Shown: positions 1 through 11,879 of the stretch, piece by piece
How positions within the stretch are numbered: the stretch's first letter is position 1
Layout: each line of letters begins with the position of its first letter
Source of the DNA: Zopfochytrium polystomum
Taxonomy: Eukaryota; Chytridiomycota; Chytridiomycetes; Chytridiales; Chytridiaceae
DNA length: 64,000 nt
NCBI GenBank assembly: GCA_025765615.1
Contig: JAIVFJ010000016.1
Span: 248,001-312,000, forward strand
Reading direction: 5' to 3'
The notes under the pieces: model-generated
Seen by the model: the letters and a program-made list of their open reading frames with translations, nothing else
Told to the model about the DNA's origin: nothing
Database searches by the model: none
Translations under genes and position numbers: made by a program

Positions 1-3000
1 GCCTCTCCGGAGTGTCCGCCTCATTCCGGTTAACTCTCCTCTACGTCTCACTGGAGCTGGTTATTTGTTTGTGGAAAGCTCTATTCATCGCAATGGCCTG
101 GAAGAGCGCGCTTGGTGCAGTTCTCTATACCATTCCAATTCTAATGAGCTGTCTGCTAGTACTAGACGGTACCTACTCGCAGGACAAAAGCAGACGGATT
201 AAGTAAGTGTTTCTCAGAGATGTTACCGCTAAAATAGCAAGAGCTTCTTAAAAGAGCAACTGGCAGAGCGTCAGCTGGAAGGACTGCAGCTCGACAGGAC
301 GAAGACAGAGCAATTACTGTCTTTGGTCCTTCCGCCGAGCATCGTCGACAAGCTCCGTCACTGCGAGACTTCAAGCTTCGACAGTGCGGCTAACTGGATA
401 AAATCAGGTACCGATCCCATTCCAGCAGCTCTTCGCCAACTCACTGAGCTTGAAGCCACGGTTATGTTCATGGACTTAAGCAATTATTACGAGCTCGCCG
501 CGAAGTTGGGTTCCAAGCGGGACACTACTGTGCTATTGAATATGATTTTTTATGAAGTCGATAAAGTTCTACGGAAGTTTCCGGAAATTGAGAGAATTAA
601 GGTAAGCGCCATGAAAAGTGCTACTATTTTGGTCACCTTACCAGCGTTTCAGGCAGTCAAGACAAAACTCATATTTCTCGGTGGTCTTGGCTCAGCGAAT
701 CACCTTCAGGAAATGATTAATTTCGCATTGGACGTCCGTAAGACTTTAAGTAAAAAGGTTCTTTTGGAAATACCTTCCGATGGAAACGGTGGAGTGAAGA
801 CGCTGAGAGCCAGCTTGAAATTTGCTTTTGGCTTACAAACAGGCAAGTGATTTCGAATAAATTTGAGAACATCTGAAGGTCGTTGCCCTCCCAGGCCCTT
901 TAATGACTGGTATTGTGGGGAAAAAAGTATTCTGTTTCGAGGTAATCGGAAGGTGACTTCATATTACCTGTAACGAAGAGTCAAATTCCAGGTTTACGGC
1001 GATACGGTCAACACCGCCAGTAGAATGCTGTCGATAGCAAAAAGTGGTCAAATTGTCGTGCCGGCGACGACATGGTATGATGTTGCTCATGGTAAGTGAC
1101 GGCTCACGAGACGAGATTTCGCTGACACGGGGTTGCAACTGCCATTCATTCATAGCATACAAAGGAGCCGATCTTGGTCTGCACTTTGTCAAGGGAAAGG
1201 GCTTCTTGAATATCTACAACATTGAAACGCTATCGCGTCGACGAAGCAGTCTGCTGAATGAGATGGCGATAAGTGCCATGCCGTCCGACGAAGAAGCTCA
1301 GGGGCCAAATGAGGTATTTAGCAACTCTATGATTAGTCAAGCTGAGGCCTTAGTCGTTAGGATTCTCCCCTGAAAGTTTCATCGGTTCCGACGCCACGCA
1401 TAGACCCGAAGATAATGAGTCGGTCACACAACTCACACTTTGCAATGCCCAGCTCGGTCAATAGGCATCGCGGTGGATGTCGGGATGAGCTGTGGCGAGA
1501 ATCAGGATCTATGCAATTCGATCGCATAAGTGAATCCTCTCGTCTTCTTTTGGCTTCCCAAAACGGGAGCGAACGCTCGCTAGGTAGTAATAACTCGCGC
1601 TCAACTCGAGCAGAGTCAGATGCCGATGCCGGTCGACGTCGGTTGCTAACCCCTTTGACGAATAAGAAAGTACACCCGCTCGTGGAGCCTCAGACTGATG
1701 AACTCACGAACAACTCACATCGGCCGTCACCGACAGCAATGTCAAAAATATTTGGAGGTTCTGGGGCTGCTGCAAAAACGATTCAAACTAAGCGCAATGA
1801 CCTTGCCAACGCTTACAGCAAGCTAGACAAGCTGGAGGAAGGAAGAAGTTTCACAAGTATCCGGCACCATCCATATCTAGGAGAGCAAGTGGACAAAAAA
1901 ATAGGCGATGATCGAACGGAGCTAGTGGCCACGAGAAGATGCGACGTCAATCGTTTGATGAACGAGGAGAGAGTGGAAGACCTGCAACGGAAAATCTCTG
2001 CAGATCTCAATATTCCCGCTTTTGTGGAAGGAAGAGCTTCAACTCTCGGAGATCGACCCTCAACTATCGACAAGATCCCCACTGGAGCGTCAGCAGACGT
2101 GAGTGGCTTGAAATCCGATGCTGAGGTGGCTGTACCATCGCAAAGCGGTCACGATTTGTTGTCGATCGGGTATATCCACAAGGAAATCGGCCTCAATGCC
2201 GAGTTCGTGAGTCCCAGCAGAGAATTAGAGTATCGCATCGAATACCAGGACACTATTTGGAAGATAACGAAGTCTAATGCTATGAAAGGGGTCGGTCTAC
2301 AAATAGGCTTTGTGGGTCTGGCATTTTTGAACGTCTACATCAACGTTGGGAACTTCAGCCAGTCATCAGACCGTGGTAGCTCTCAGGACACCCGTACGAC
2401 GCTGACAGGGTCATTCTTGTTAACTTTGCACTCGAATGCAACGTTTTCAGCTGTGGTGACCATCATTGTCGTCGCCCTGTGCACCCAGCTATTTGCAGTC
2501 AGTATCAGTATGGCATATCCATCCGCCGTTCGATCAAGACAGCAGATACTCGCACGACTTTCGATATTCAACGTGTTTGCGATAGCCTGCCTCGTGTGCT
2601 TCAATTGGAGCGGCCTTGCCGAATACCGACTCCTCGTCACTTTTGTCATTCCAGAGATTTTGATTGTGTATACTTTCGTCATGATTTCGCTTCCAATGAC
2701 GGAAAGAGCGGCTTTGACGTGGCTTCTGGCGATGTTGATTGAAGTCTGCGGCAGCTTCAGCCATCAGGATTTCTGGCTCATTCCATTTATCCCGACAGTC
2801 CTCTTTATCGTTTTTGGCGGATCGTTTGTCCTCAGTGAATCGCTAATGAGACTGGACTTTCTCATGGACGCAACGCTGACATCGCAAGCGAAAATGACAG
2901 AAGAAGAGGATCGGAAATCCACTCACCTGCTTAAAACGGTTTTGCCGAGTCGAGTGATCGAAAGTCTTCTCTTGAAACCCGGAATGCCAGTTTATGAGGA

Positions 3001-3795
3001 GTTTTCGATGGTCACTGTGCTGCAAATGGACATAATGGGGTAATTGCGCATTTACACTAGTCTCCTTGCGCGCAGACTTAGAAGCGTCCAAGATTCACTG
3101 CAATGTCGAGCATTGTTGAGCCGGTTTTGATCTTCCAAATGATCAACAATATGTTCACATACTTTGATCGACTCACGGAGGAGTTTAATACGGAAAAAAT
3201 TACGACTATTGGTGAGTGACGCTCACTTTCATTTCGTCAACTCAACTCTACACTGAAAGGGGACGCCTACGTTGCCTGCTCATCCCTTGAGGCGGATGCG
3301 GACCCCTCCCTTGGAGCCGTCTCTGTATGCTTGGTTGCTTTGCAGATGCAGTCTTTCGTGATGGAAACGTTCAACGAGTCACCATTCATGAAGGCAAAGG
3401 TGAATCAAAAATGCCGAATGAGAATTGGCGTTCATTCCGGGCCCTGTCACGGGTCCATCGTTGGCGGGTCCACAAACTTTCGGTACGACCTCATTGGTGC
3501 GACAGGTGAGTGGCGAGTAAATATTGAGAAAACGCGTAGGAAAGAAAACTCTAATTCGTGGGACTGCGCTGTCCGCACGAAATTCGCAGTGGACATTGCC
3601 GAGAAGATACAGGAACAATGCGAGCCAGGGGAAGTTTTCATCTCGGCCGCCACTAAGAGGCTTGTGGAAATTTACAAGGGGTTTGAGATGACAGAGAAAG
3701 GTCTTTGTACCTCTGGGCAAGAGTTGTTTTTGCTGAGGATGATACGAAGGAAGGAACTACCTGAAGTCCCCCCAGAGACTAATGTTAATATTTGA
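1..3795 (+). CDS. Transmembrane adenylyl cyclase with two class III cyclase domains (5' end outside the window)
   Basis: The order seen is: membrane segments (12-200), a coiled-coil helix (about 238-350), cyclase domain C1 (about 440-1,230), a Ser/Arg-rich linker, six hydrophobic segments (about 2,280-2,850), and cyclase domain C2 (about 3,015-3,790). This is the second half of the M1-C1-M2-C2 plan of animal membrane adenylyl cyclases, which make cAMP from ATP at the plasma membrane. Introns inferred from reading frame: 203-237, 602-652, 843-894 (GC-AG), 942-991, about 1,091-1,154, 1314-1360, 3040-3092, 3212-3259 and one near 3,507-3,590. C1 keeps the first metal Asp (FMDLSN) and the Asn/Arg pair (DTVNTASRM) but lacks GDxY. 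C2 keeps both metal Asps (QMDIMG and TIGDAY) but has VDIAEK where Asn and Arg belong. A polyadenylation hexamer AATAAA overlaps the stop. Guanylyl cyclase activity cannot be excluded. Confidence 0.85.
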
Positions 3796-4128
3796 ATAAA
3801 ATGAAGAATACAAATGAAGAATACAAAGGACAACTCTGATATCCAAAAAACGGGTTGTACTCTCGTCACAATGTCTGAACACATTCCGATAGCTGAGAAA
3901 GACGCGAAACGAGTATACCAGAAAAAATCCCAACGGACGGATTATGAAGTGAGTGCTGCGAGGTTCCCTTTTTGCGAGCGGTGCAAGCTGATTCTTCTTG
4001 AGAGCAGCCTATGAAATCTGGTTTTTCAACGCAGAACCCTAGTTCCGCCTCACTAAACAGCCTCCTTGATTTACACAGTCAGCCTATCAGAGAAGCGCAC
4101 TTTATATAAATGTGATTGTCGTCTGCTT
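3796..4128. other. Intergenic, AATAAA then nothing clear
   Basis: Holds the cyclase AATAAA (3795-3800) and a short open frame starting ATG near 3,871 and followed by a possible donor (GTGAGT near 3,949). The peptide, about 27 residues before the donor, matches nothing I know. Confidence 0.4.
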
Positions 4129-5181
4129 TTACCTCTCCCTGAGCAAAAGTCGAATGCGCCTTGTCCAGAGATCCACCAGGCCCAAAGGCATTCTCTCGCT
4201 GTTCTGTTTCTCGCTCGACCCTTTGTCGCCGGCATCATCGAGAACCACGAGCACCGTAAAACTTTTATTGGTAATAGCTATTTCCAGCAAGGCGTCGACC
4301 GTGTGGAGGACCTTCTCGCGGGGTCGCTCGACGCCGAGCTCGCCAAAGAGCACCTGCTCAACGCGGCAGCGTGACGGACCAGAGGCGCGATGCAGCCCAG
4401 GGACAAAGTAGAAAGCATCCGCCCAAACCGAGCGCGGTACCCTCCGAAACGACGCGGAGCCGGCGACGGGTATCCACCCGACATGAACGGGCAGCTCAGC
4501 GTCCTGGCCTGGTCCACCCGCACCAGATTCGCCTCCTCCTCCAACCGCTGACGGGGCAGTTGCTTTCCGCGGAGGCGGGGTTGGCAGCTGGACTGCTCGG
4601 GGCACCGAAACCTCTTTTGCAGGCTCCTGCTTTTCGGAGATCCCGTCGTACTCAAAGATGGCGCTGCGGGACGGCAGCAGCTTGAGCGTGTTCGCCCGGC
4701 GAGGAGGCGACTCCGTCAGATCAACCACCTCGATCGGCTGCGTCTCTGCGTCGCGTTCCAGAGACGCAGCCGCCGCAAGCGATTCCACCGCCGTCGACGA
4801 CTCGGAGTCGTACCCGCGGTCGCTGTCCACCAAAACCGCCTCCTCGCCAGCGGCAGGTCCTCCCTCTTCCAGCACTACTCCACTGTCGGATTTCGAGACT
4901 GCGGCCCGTCCCGGGGGCGGCCGCGGTAACGCCACCTGTTGCCGCCCCGCCCGCGCTGCTGGGATCTTGGAGCCGACGTGCAGGAGGCGCGGAGCCCGTG
5001 GCGGCTGTTTCAAAGGGGCCAGGGTAGCGGGACTCGAACTTCCGCTGCCCAGCTTCTGTCGCTTCGCGCCGCTGCGGCCCCGTCTTGCTAGGGCGACGGC
5101 GGCGCGCGCGTCGACAGCGGCCAGCCGGCGTTCGTCAGCCGACAGACCGGACGGCGATGGCCGCAGCGACCGTTTTGCCAT
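4129..5181 (-). CDS. Uncharacterised 350-residue protein with a SUMO-interaction-like motif
   Basis: A single open frame of 350 codons beginning at a true ATG. The first 210 residues are basic and then Pro/Ser/Ala-rich, as expected for disorder. Around residue 150 lies IEVVDLTESPP, a hydrophobic core flanked by acidic and serine residues like a type-a SUMO-interaction motif. The last 120 residues look folded, with alternating hydrophobic strands (VHVGWIPVAG, DAFYFVPGLHR, FTVLVVLDDAGD), but match no family I can name. It lies about 110 bp downstream of the DNA ligase on the same strand. A shared nuclear or repair role is conceivable but is only inference from position and motif. Confidence 0.55.
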   Translation of the reverse strand: MAKRSLRPSPSGLSADERRLAAVDARAAVALARRGRSGAKRQKLGSGSSSPATLAPLKQPPRAPRLLHVGSKIPAARAGRQQVALPRPPPGRAAVSKSDSGVVLEEGGPAAGEEAVLVDSDRGYDSESSTAVESLAAAASLERDAETQPIEVVDLTESPPRRANTLKLLPSRSAIFEYDGISEKQEPAKEVSVPRAVQLPTPPPRKATAPSAVGGGGESGAGGPGQDAELPVHVGWIPVAGSASFRRVPRSVWADAFYFVPGLHRASGPSRCRVEQVLFGELGVERPREKVLHTVDALLEIAITNKSFTVLVVLDDAGDKGSSEKQNSERMPLGLVDLWTRRIRLLLRER

Positions 5182-5293
5182 TTCCTAGAAGAGAAGGTTT
5201 TTTGGGGGGAATCAGACGTTCAGAAGAAGGGTGAAGGATGTTGCGAGGTTGCTTGGTGGCAAAGTACAAATGGGGAGCAGAGTCAATCCATAT

Positions 5294-8200
5294 TCAGAAA
5301 GACAACATACATCCAGCTCCTGGAGCGTGACAGTACACGTCGGGCGCACACACCCGAACAAGCCGAGGGCCTCGAAGAGCCCAGCAGCGCACCGACGAAA
5401 AGGGTGAACTGCCGCCGCCTCCAACCGGCTGAAAGCCGCCTCCCAGCAGCTCGACCGCGACCGGCGGGTCAAAGCACGCGTCCCACCGACCGGTCGAAAT
5501 CACGGCCGCAGGGGATTGCCACGGAGGGTGGCGGGCGAGAGAGCAGGTCCTGAGTTGGACGGAGGTCGGTCGGCGAATGGGCAGCGTGGCGCGACTGAAC
5601 TGGAGAAGCTCGGCTCGCGAGAAGCCGGAGGTGAAGGTGAAGAGGGCGACAAAGTGCGGTTTTTCGCGCTGGAAAAACGCGAGGAGCGAGGCGAAAGAGG
5701 AGCACCCCCCGCCGGCGTTGCAATGGGGACTACGAGGTCAGAAATCTTGCAGACAGAAAAAAACAAGCGCTCGCCTCCGATCCTCCCGGCTCTCACCGGC
5801 GCATCACGGTTTGTCTGGCACCCCACGACAAACACATTCAACAGCGACGGGTCGTCGACCCTCGACGCCCCTGCGCCGCCGCCGGCACCACCGGCCAGCG
5901 CGGGATCGTAGCGTCCGGCGACGACCGCAAACTCTGCGGTGTCGCCGAAGCCGTCAATGTAATCCTTCTTCAGCTTGATCCACGGGCTCGGGACAAAGCG
6001 CTGGAACGCGGCGAAGCCCGCGACGGCGGCGCCGGTGCCTGCGACAGAGGGGGCGTAGCGGGAGTGGCAGCCCTTGACGACGAGGCCCTCTGCAGGGCGG
6101 GAGGTGACCGCGAGGAAGAGCGAGCGCAGGGCGGCGACGGCGGGGTCTTGTGTTATTTCGTGGGCGGCGGCGGTTGGCGATGACGGGTCGAGGGGTTGAG
6201 ATGGCAGCGCGGTGACGAGGGGGATGCGGTGCTGCTCGCTGAGGGTGATGTGCGGGGGTCGGACGCGGACTACCCTTTCGAGGAGGCTGCGGCGCTCGCA
6301 GAGCGGGAGGTGGATGAGGCTGCGGCCGTTCAGGTACAGGAGGTCGAAAAATACGACTTGGTACTCGAGCTTGCTTGAGGCTGGCACCGGCGCGTCCGCC
6401 TCTCGGCCATTCCGGCCCGCCTTCCACGACTGCCGACGGCGGTTCAGCGCGGACAGCTGCTGGACCACGTAAAATCCCTCGGTTCTCCCCGTGGACGGGT
6501 CAAAGGCGAGGAGCTCGCTGTCCAGGATGGCGTTCTCGACGAAAATCAGACTGGAGCCGTCAGTCTGAAGTTGCAGCTGGTCCTCGCCAGCCACCAAGCG
6601 AGACGGCGTATCGTTTGGCGCAAGGCCGACAGCCTCGAGAAGCAAGGGGTGAGCGCAGATACGGTCTGCCGTGCTGTTTCTTCGACTCTTTGAAAACAAG
6701 CCCAAAACCCTACCGACGCGTTCATTCGGCTTTGACGACGCTGCCAACGGCGGCCCGGCCTCTCCACCGGCCAAGCCCACGTGGACCTGCATCCGCTCCC
6801 CGTCGTACTTGACCTCAGCGACGCACTCGGCCTGTCCCCACCGCTCGCGCAGCTCGCTGACCACAAACGCCGGCGACGTGCCCTTTTGCAGCGACATCGG
6901 CGCGACGGGCACGCCCAGCGCAATGCTCGGGAACCACGACGAAGTCGCCGATCGCGGCGTGACCGCCTCGCCGCCGTCCGTCGCGTCTTCGTCGTCGCCG
7001 TCGTCGCGCCTCCGCTTGCGGCCCCGCGCCGCCGCGCCGCCGCAGCGCTCTGGCAGCGCCAGCGCCTGGGTCTCGACGGCCTCGCACGCGGCGCGGAGGT
7101 CCGCGCGGTACAAGAACGTGCGCCACAGCGATGGGTGCACCGCGCTCATCACCGTGGAGGGGTGCACACGCACGCCGCCGCCGCAGTCCCCTCCGCCGGC
7201 AACGCCGCCCGCGCCCGCGGCGCCGACGCATTTGAGCACGATCGCGGCCATCCAGCGAGCCTCGCGTGGCGTCAGGATCGACGGCGCCACAGCGCCGGCA
7301 GTGGCGGCGTCCCCGCGAGCCGGCAGCCGCTCGCGGCCGGAAAACAGGTGGCGCACCACGGCGGCCTGGGAACGTCGCTGCGCCGGGCAGTGGTGGTGGC
7401 CGAGCGGTCGTGTCTCTGTGTCAGCGGTTTCTGTGGCCGAGAACGGCGACAGGGCGGCGAGCTCGGAGAGCAGCGCGTCGACGGTGGCGAGCGAGATTCT
7501 GCGGTCGTCGGCGGTGGCTGGGACGGGCGCAGGGAGGTAGTCCCGCAACGCGGCCTCGAGGGCGTCGGGGAACGAGGCGGCGGCGGTCGGTGGCGACGGT
7601 GCGTGTGTGTTACGATCTGCTGCGGGCGAGTGCGAGTGGGCGGCCGGGCACCACCTGCGGAGGGTGGCTGCAGCGCGCGGGGCGCAGCTGGTGAGGAAGA
7701 CGTCGGTAGAGAGCAGCAGGGCGGCGAGGGAGTGTTCGCGGAGGCTGTAGACGCGCTCGCGGTCTAGGTGCGGGAGGAGAAGGCGGAGGACAGGGAACGC
7801 GGGGAGCCGCGGTTGTACGGTCGGCGGAGGCGGTAGTGGTGGTAGTGGTGGTGGTGGTGGTGCGGAGGAGGTGGTCGCGACCGTTGTTGCTGATGGTAAC
7901 GTCACGGGCTGCGTGGCCTCCAAAGAATCAGAATCGGAATCGGAGTCAGGGGTGCCGTCAGATCTAGCGACGGCCGCGGTTGCAGAGTCGCCAGGCTCGG
8001 GTGCAGGGGCATCAGTTGGAGGTGCAGTTGGATCAGCCGTAGTGACAGAAATGGGTGGAGGTGATGATGGCGCCAGCGCGTTCCAGTGCGTGGAACAAAA
8101 GTATCCGTGGTGGTCGAGCCAGGCGACGACGTTGGCCCGAATCCTAGTGCGGACGATGCGGTCGCGATCGCGCTTGTTGGCTGCTAACGAGGATCGTCGG

Positions 8201-8436
8201 GAGGAGGAGGAGGTGCTGGTGAACGACGACGACGACGACGACCGCGACGCCAGAAGCGCCCGTCGCCATACGGCGTCGTTCGCATCGAGGAGCGATACCA
8301 GTGACGAGAAGGATGCAACTACGCTGGAGCTCCGGGGTTGGGGCTTGTTCATCCCCATCGCGATCAGCCTTGTCCGAACGACCGAACAAGATTTATGCCT
8401 GGGTTTGCGAGACTTCTGCCGACCGTGGCCCACCAT
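5294..8436 (-). CDS. ATP-dependent DNA ligase (fungal Adl1/Lig-type)
   Basis: Seals nicks in duplex DNA through an enzyme-AMP intermediate. The main exon runs from ATG at 8436 for about 900 codons; an intron (donor near 5,741, GTAGTC) leads to a last exon ending near 5,294. The nucleotidyltransferase motifs are visible: I KYDGERMQ (near residue 545; the Lys is the AMP acceptor), Ia FSKSRRNST, III LDSELLAFD (near 640), IIIa VVFFDLLYLNG, IV EGLVVKG (near 787), and V WIKLKKDYIDGFGD (near 822). The OB-fold follows, with RWDACFDPP and GPRLVRVC. The N-terminal helical domain includes LRLLLPHLDRER. No BRCT domain is seen, which argues against LIG4. FSKS and the motif V wording resemble the fungal Adl1-like group. 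A second ATG near 8,357 is also possible. GC-rich, with long Pro/Ser inserts. Confidence 0.85.
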
Positions 8437-8619
8437 ACGTTACCCAGCTCGCTTCGGCCTCTCCCAACAGCTACAGATAGCGCCTCCAACAGGTCCGAAT
8501 CGACTATAAAGTTTTGCAGTGCGCACGGCACGGGGCTAGCTGCAGTGCTCCACTGCAGCAACGTGTGCAAGAGCGAACCATCCCGGCCGCCATCAGGCGT
8601 CATATAGCCACCGAGATTT

Positions 8620-9119
8620 ATGGCTTCTCAACAGCCTGCAGAGTCGTCGCTGCCGCTCAGAAAGTAGCTGAGGGACTTTTTCTTCGGCCCAAGTATGTAC
8701 TGTGCAAATATCAGCGTTTGGCCGCGCTCCCCCCCTGGCGACGCACGTGCTTTCGTTTCGTCCGAGGACGATCGACGACGACGCTCGTGTGGGGGTCGTT
8801 GGACGGCTCGGTCCGCGTGTGGAAAACCGACGGCGACGCGGGAGTCGCGTCGGTGGTGGTGCTGCACCAGAGGTGCCCCGACGTTGCAATGTGCGCGTGC
8901 GACGGTAGAATCGCGGCTTTCGAATTGCATCAACACATTGGAGTGCGGGAGGTTGAGTCGCGCAGAAATGTCTTCGTGACGTGTTCCATGTCGCCGGAGC
9001 CGGTCCACTTTATCCAACACGCGCCCTCTTGGTCCCCCAATCATGCGCTCCCGGCCCGTTCGATTTCGCAAAGGCAACCACTTTACTCGCCTCGTGCAGA
9101 AGGCGTAATCAACCTTTGA
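8620..9119 (+). CDS. Possible WD40-like fragment, doubtful gene
   Basis: An open + frame spans 8514-9119 and contains LVWGSLDGSVRVWKTDG followed by VVVLHQ, which reads like the last strands of one WD40 blade. Upstream, a different frame reads THVLSFRPR, also blade-like, so a frameshift or intron may split the gene. A 172-codon frame on the other strand overlaps it. The region lies between the divergent ligase start and 7TM copy A. Coding status is not settled. Confidence 0.25.
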
Positions 9120-10289
9120 AGCCCTTTTTCTTCGTCTATTTTTCACCTTCTACTTTTCAGTAAACGAGGGCCTTCCACACGTTTTCAAACCTCGCCTGCA
9201 CTGCACCAAGCCTGCCGAAAGAGGAGAGGGGCTGCGAGGAACACAATGGAAATGTGTTTTAGAGGGTGACAATAAGCATGTCGCTGATCGATGCTCTCTG
9301 GTCCCTCCGCCGCCATGTCGTCGCTCCGCATGGCCGAGAGTCTCCAGCTCTCCCTCAGAGGGTGGTAGTCTGTCAATTCACCTTTGACGAAAAGGCTACG
9401 AACAAATCCCACAGCAGCTTCCGTGAGGCTGGGAGTTAACAATTCACATTGACGTACATCGAGGAGAGCGCGAACCTGCGCGCCGGGGAAGTGAGAGCGG
9501 AGGGGGTGAAGGATGGGGAGAAATAGTTCGCCGAGGAAGAGAGAGAGCAGGAATCCACAAGTTAATGCACAAACAGCTGCTCCAGCACAATTAACAACCG
9601 CTCCCCAAATCAAATCGCAGCCACACGCAAAAGCGATAAGAGAACAAACTCAACCGGGAATGAAAAAGGAAAAGCGCGAAACGGAAAAGGGAAACAGCAA
9701 AATGGTAACGGCAAAAAGGTAACAGCGACAGAGCAAAAGCGGGTAATAATATGGAGGGAGAATGATCATAAGCGAGGTTTGCTCCAGGAAAGAAAAAAAA
9801 TAGTTCTGAATAATAGTTTGCCGGGTGAATAGGACCAACAAAATACACCACAACGAAATGATACGGCAGTCCAGGGAATGTTAATAACCACATATGCACA
9901 GTGCAGCTTGCCAGCAGTTTCGCGCAAAGGATGGAGCAATCCCAGTTAGCGCCGACGGCGTTAGGAGTGCCCGACTAGAAAGCAGGGGGGGGGGGGGGGG
10001 GGGGGAGGGGGAAGGGAGAGAGGCGTGCAACGTGTTCCCTCTCTGTCGGGTGTCCTGGTTTGGTAACTCAAACAATCAAGGTGTAGGCAGCCACCGAATA
10101 CCCAGCGCTCCAGCCTTCGGCTCGAATTCGTTTCGCCAGCCGTGAAACAGTGCGCCCGAGCATCAGGGAGTTCCCGACCAGCCCAGCGAATAGGGTCACC
10201 CTTTGTTTCAAATACATTTAGTAAACCGAAGCTAAAAAGAAAAAAAAAATCCAAGAAAGGAGGGAAGAGAATGCACCCTCTATACTCAC
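9120..10289. other. Intergenic or decayed 3' region of 7TM copy A, with a G21 tract
   Basis: Contains an uninterrupted run of 21 G (9985-10005) followed by further G-rich sequence, and A/T-rich runs near 10,235. No convincing gene. A hydrophobic - strand frame (9530-9613) was tested as the missing last exon of copy A; splice phase does not fit. Confidence 0.5.
9985..10005 (+). repeat. Homopolymer tract, 21 G
   Basis: Uninterrupted G run, then AGGGGGAAGGGAG. On the - strand it is a C tract downstream of 7TM copy A. Confidence 0.9.
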
Positions 10290-11879
10290 CCGTACTGAAG
10301 GAAATACGCGCCCATGGCGACCGCTGGCGACTGTTTCCCAACGACAGCGAGGCTGATGCTTGCGAAGCCCGCAAATATGGCGATCAACAACGCAGCGAGG
10401 ATCCACAAAATTTGGCGCCGCGTCCAGTGCAGGGATTTCACCACGGCTGCAAGATGCGGCGGCTTCCCCCTGGCACTGTTGTGAGGCGCGCCCGGCACCG
10501 CCTGGTGAGGGCTCACCAGGAGCGAAGGGGAAGGCGCGTTGATGGCAGAAGGCGGCGCCGGAACTGCAGCTGGCGGTGGATAAAGAGAATCCGAAGTGGG
10601 TTCCGAGTGTATCGTAGAGGTTGAGGACGGAGTTGGCGAGAGGACGCGAAGGCGATCTGTCGGCATCGATCCGATGTGTGGGCGCAGTGACGTGACCTGC
10701 CGACCGTCGTCGGACACCTCTGGGGAATCCAATCGCAGCACGAAAACCAGACCCTTCGGGTTTGTGTGGGGTAACCCGCCATCGTTTCCCGTTCCGAACG
10801 CCCACTTGCGCGCGACTTTCCCCGGACGATGACTGCCGCTGCCCAGCAGCAGCTGCTTCTTTGGCGGGACCAGCCCGTTGCGTTCGAGTTCCAGCAGCTG
10901 GCTCTTCGTCGCCCACAGCGCGACGATGCACAGGACCGACAGAGCCACCAGGTTGGCGTACAGCACGCCCAGCGAAATGTATCGAACGACAACGTACAGC
11001 GACAGGTTGGCGTTGAACTCACGCCCGAGCGCTTTGAGCGTATCGGCTGGGGTTTTCAGTGCCGGTCCCTTGACGAGTGCCACTCCCTCTGCGTAGAGCA
11101 GGTCCAGGAGATGGCCGGCGAACGAGTCCAGCGTTCCTTGGAGCAGTATCGGAAATGTGAGGGCGGGGAGGACGAAGCGGCAGATGCGTTGAATGGAGAG
11201 TGCAGGTCGGTGGTTGGACCGCAAGATCAGGTAGATGTAGTAGGTGAGGGCGAGGCCGACGCCGCAGTTGCGGGCTGCCATAAGCAGTCTGACGTGGCCC
11301 GGAAACGGGGTGAAATTTGTTTTTTTTTTTTTTTTTTTTTGTATTTTGCTAGTGAGTGAGTCACGAGGAGCCAGCGAAACGATGAAACACTCACTACTCA
11401 CGCGTAGAGCAAGCTGGACGTGTTGAAGAAGGACGACAGGTAGAACGCAACGACCATGGGGATGTACGTGAGGTTGAAAAATATGAAGAATAGGTCCAGC
11501 GGCTTAAGTGGCCGGAACGCCGGCGGTTTCCTTTCGGCGTTGGCGCTGCTACCGCTCGTCATGGAGGACGATTGCTGAGACTGGGGCGTCGCCGGACGGG
11601 GCGAGACGGATGGTGAAATGAGAGTGGGATCCAGCGGAGGTCGCATGCCACGCAAATATATATTGAGGGCGATCGCCAGCCCGCCTAGTGCAATGTCTGC
11701 TTCGATGAGGATTGTGAAAATGAACCCTGGGGGTGATGGAAGAAAAGGGAGTTACCGTGGGGGGCTGTTAGGGCAATGACGGGCTTCGAGTTGAAATTGC
11801 AGATGGAGCGTACCGACAGTATCAATCCATGGTTGAACGCGGTCTCCGCATTCCTTGATCCGCGCAACGAGACAGACGT
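10290..11879 (-). CDS. Seven-transmembrane family protein, copy A (first and last exons uncertain)
   Basis: Exons deduced by comparison with copies B and C: 11814-11879 (VARIKECGDRVQPWI), 11402-11726 (TM1 GGLAIALNIYLR, a Pro/Ser loop, and TM2 with LKPLDLFFIFFNLTYIP), and 10290-11288 (TM3 to TM6, including GVGLALTYYIYLILR and the Trp-Ile segment ILWILAALLIAIFAG). A long Ser/Pro loop lies between TM5 and TM6. Splice phases equal those of B and C. The next splice at 10289/10290 is in the family phase, but the following sequence begins FGLLNVFETKGDP and no TM7 follows. The start exon upstream of 11879 was not found. Function unknown; the architecture resembles a GPCR, but no known receptor signature is present. 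Confidence 0.65.

Noticed and set aside
6671..7767. Long + strand open frames opposite the DNA ligase
   Set aside because: They are low-complexity, Arg/Ala-rich shadows caused by high GC; the - strand frame carries all ligase motifs.
5500..8436. Calling the ligase LIG4
   Set aside because: No BRCT repeats are present after the OB-fold; only the N-terminal LLLPHLDRER piece is LIG4-like.
8628..9146. 172-codon - strand frame
   Set aside because: Arg/His-rich, without recognisable domain. The opposite strand has a WD40-like piece, so neither is certain.
9530..9613. Hydrophobic - strand segment as TM7 of 7TM copy A
   Set aside because: The available acceptor gives the wrong splice phase, and the sequence lacks the family's LVAGF-LN pattern.
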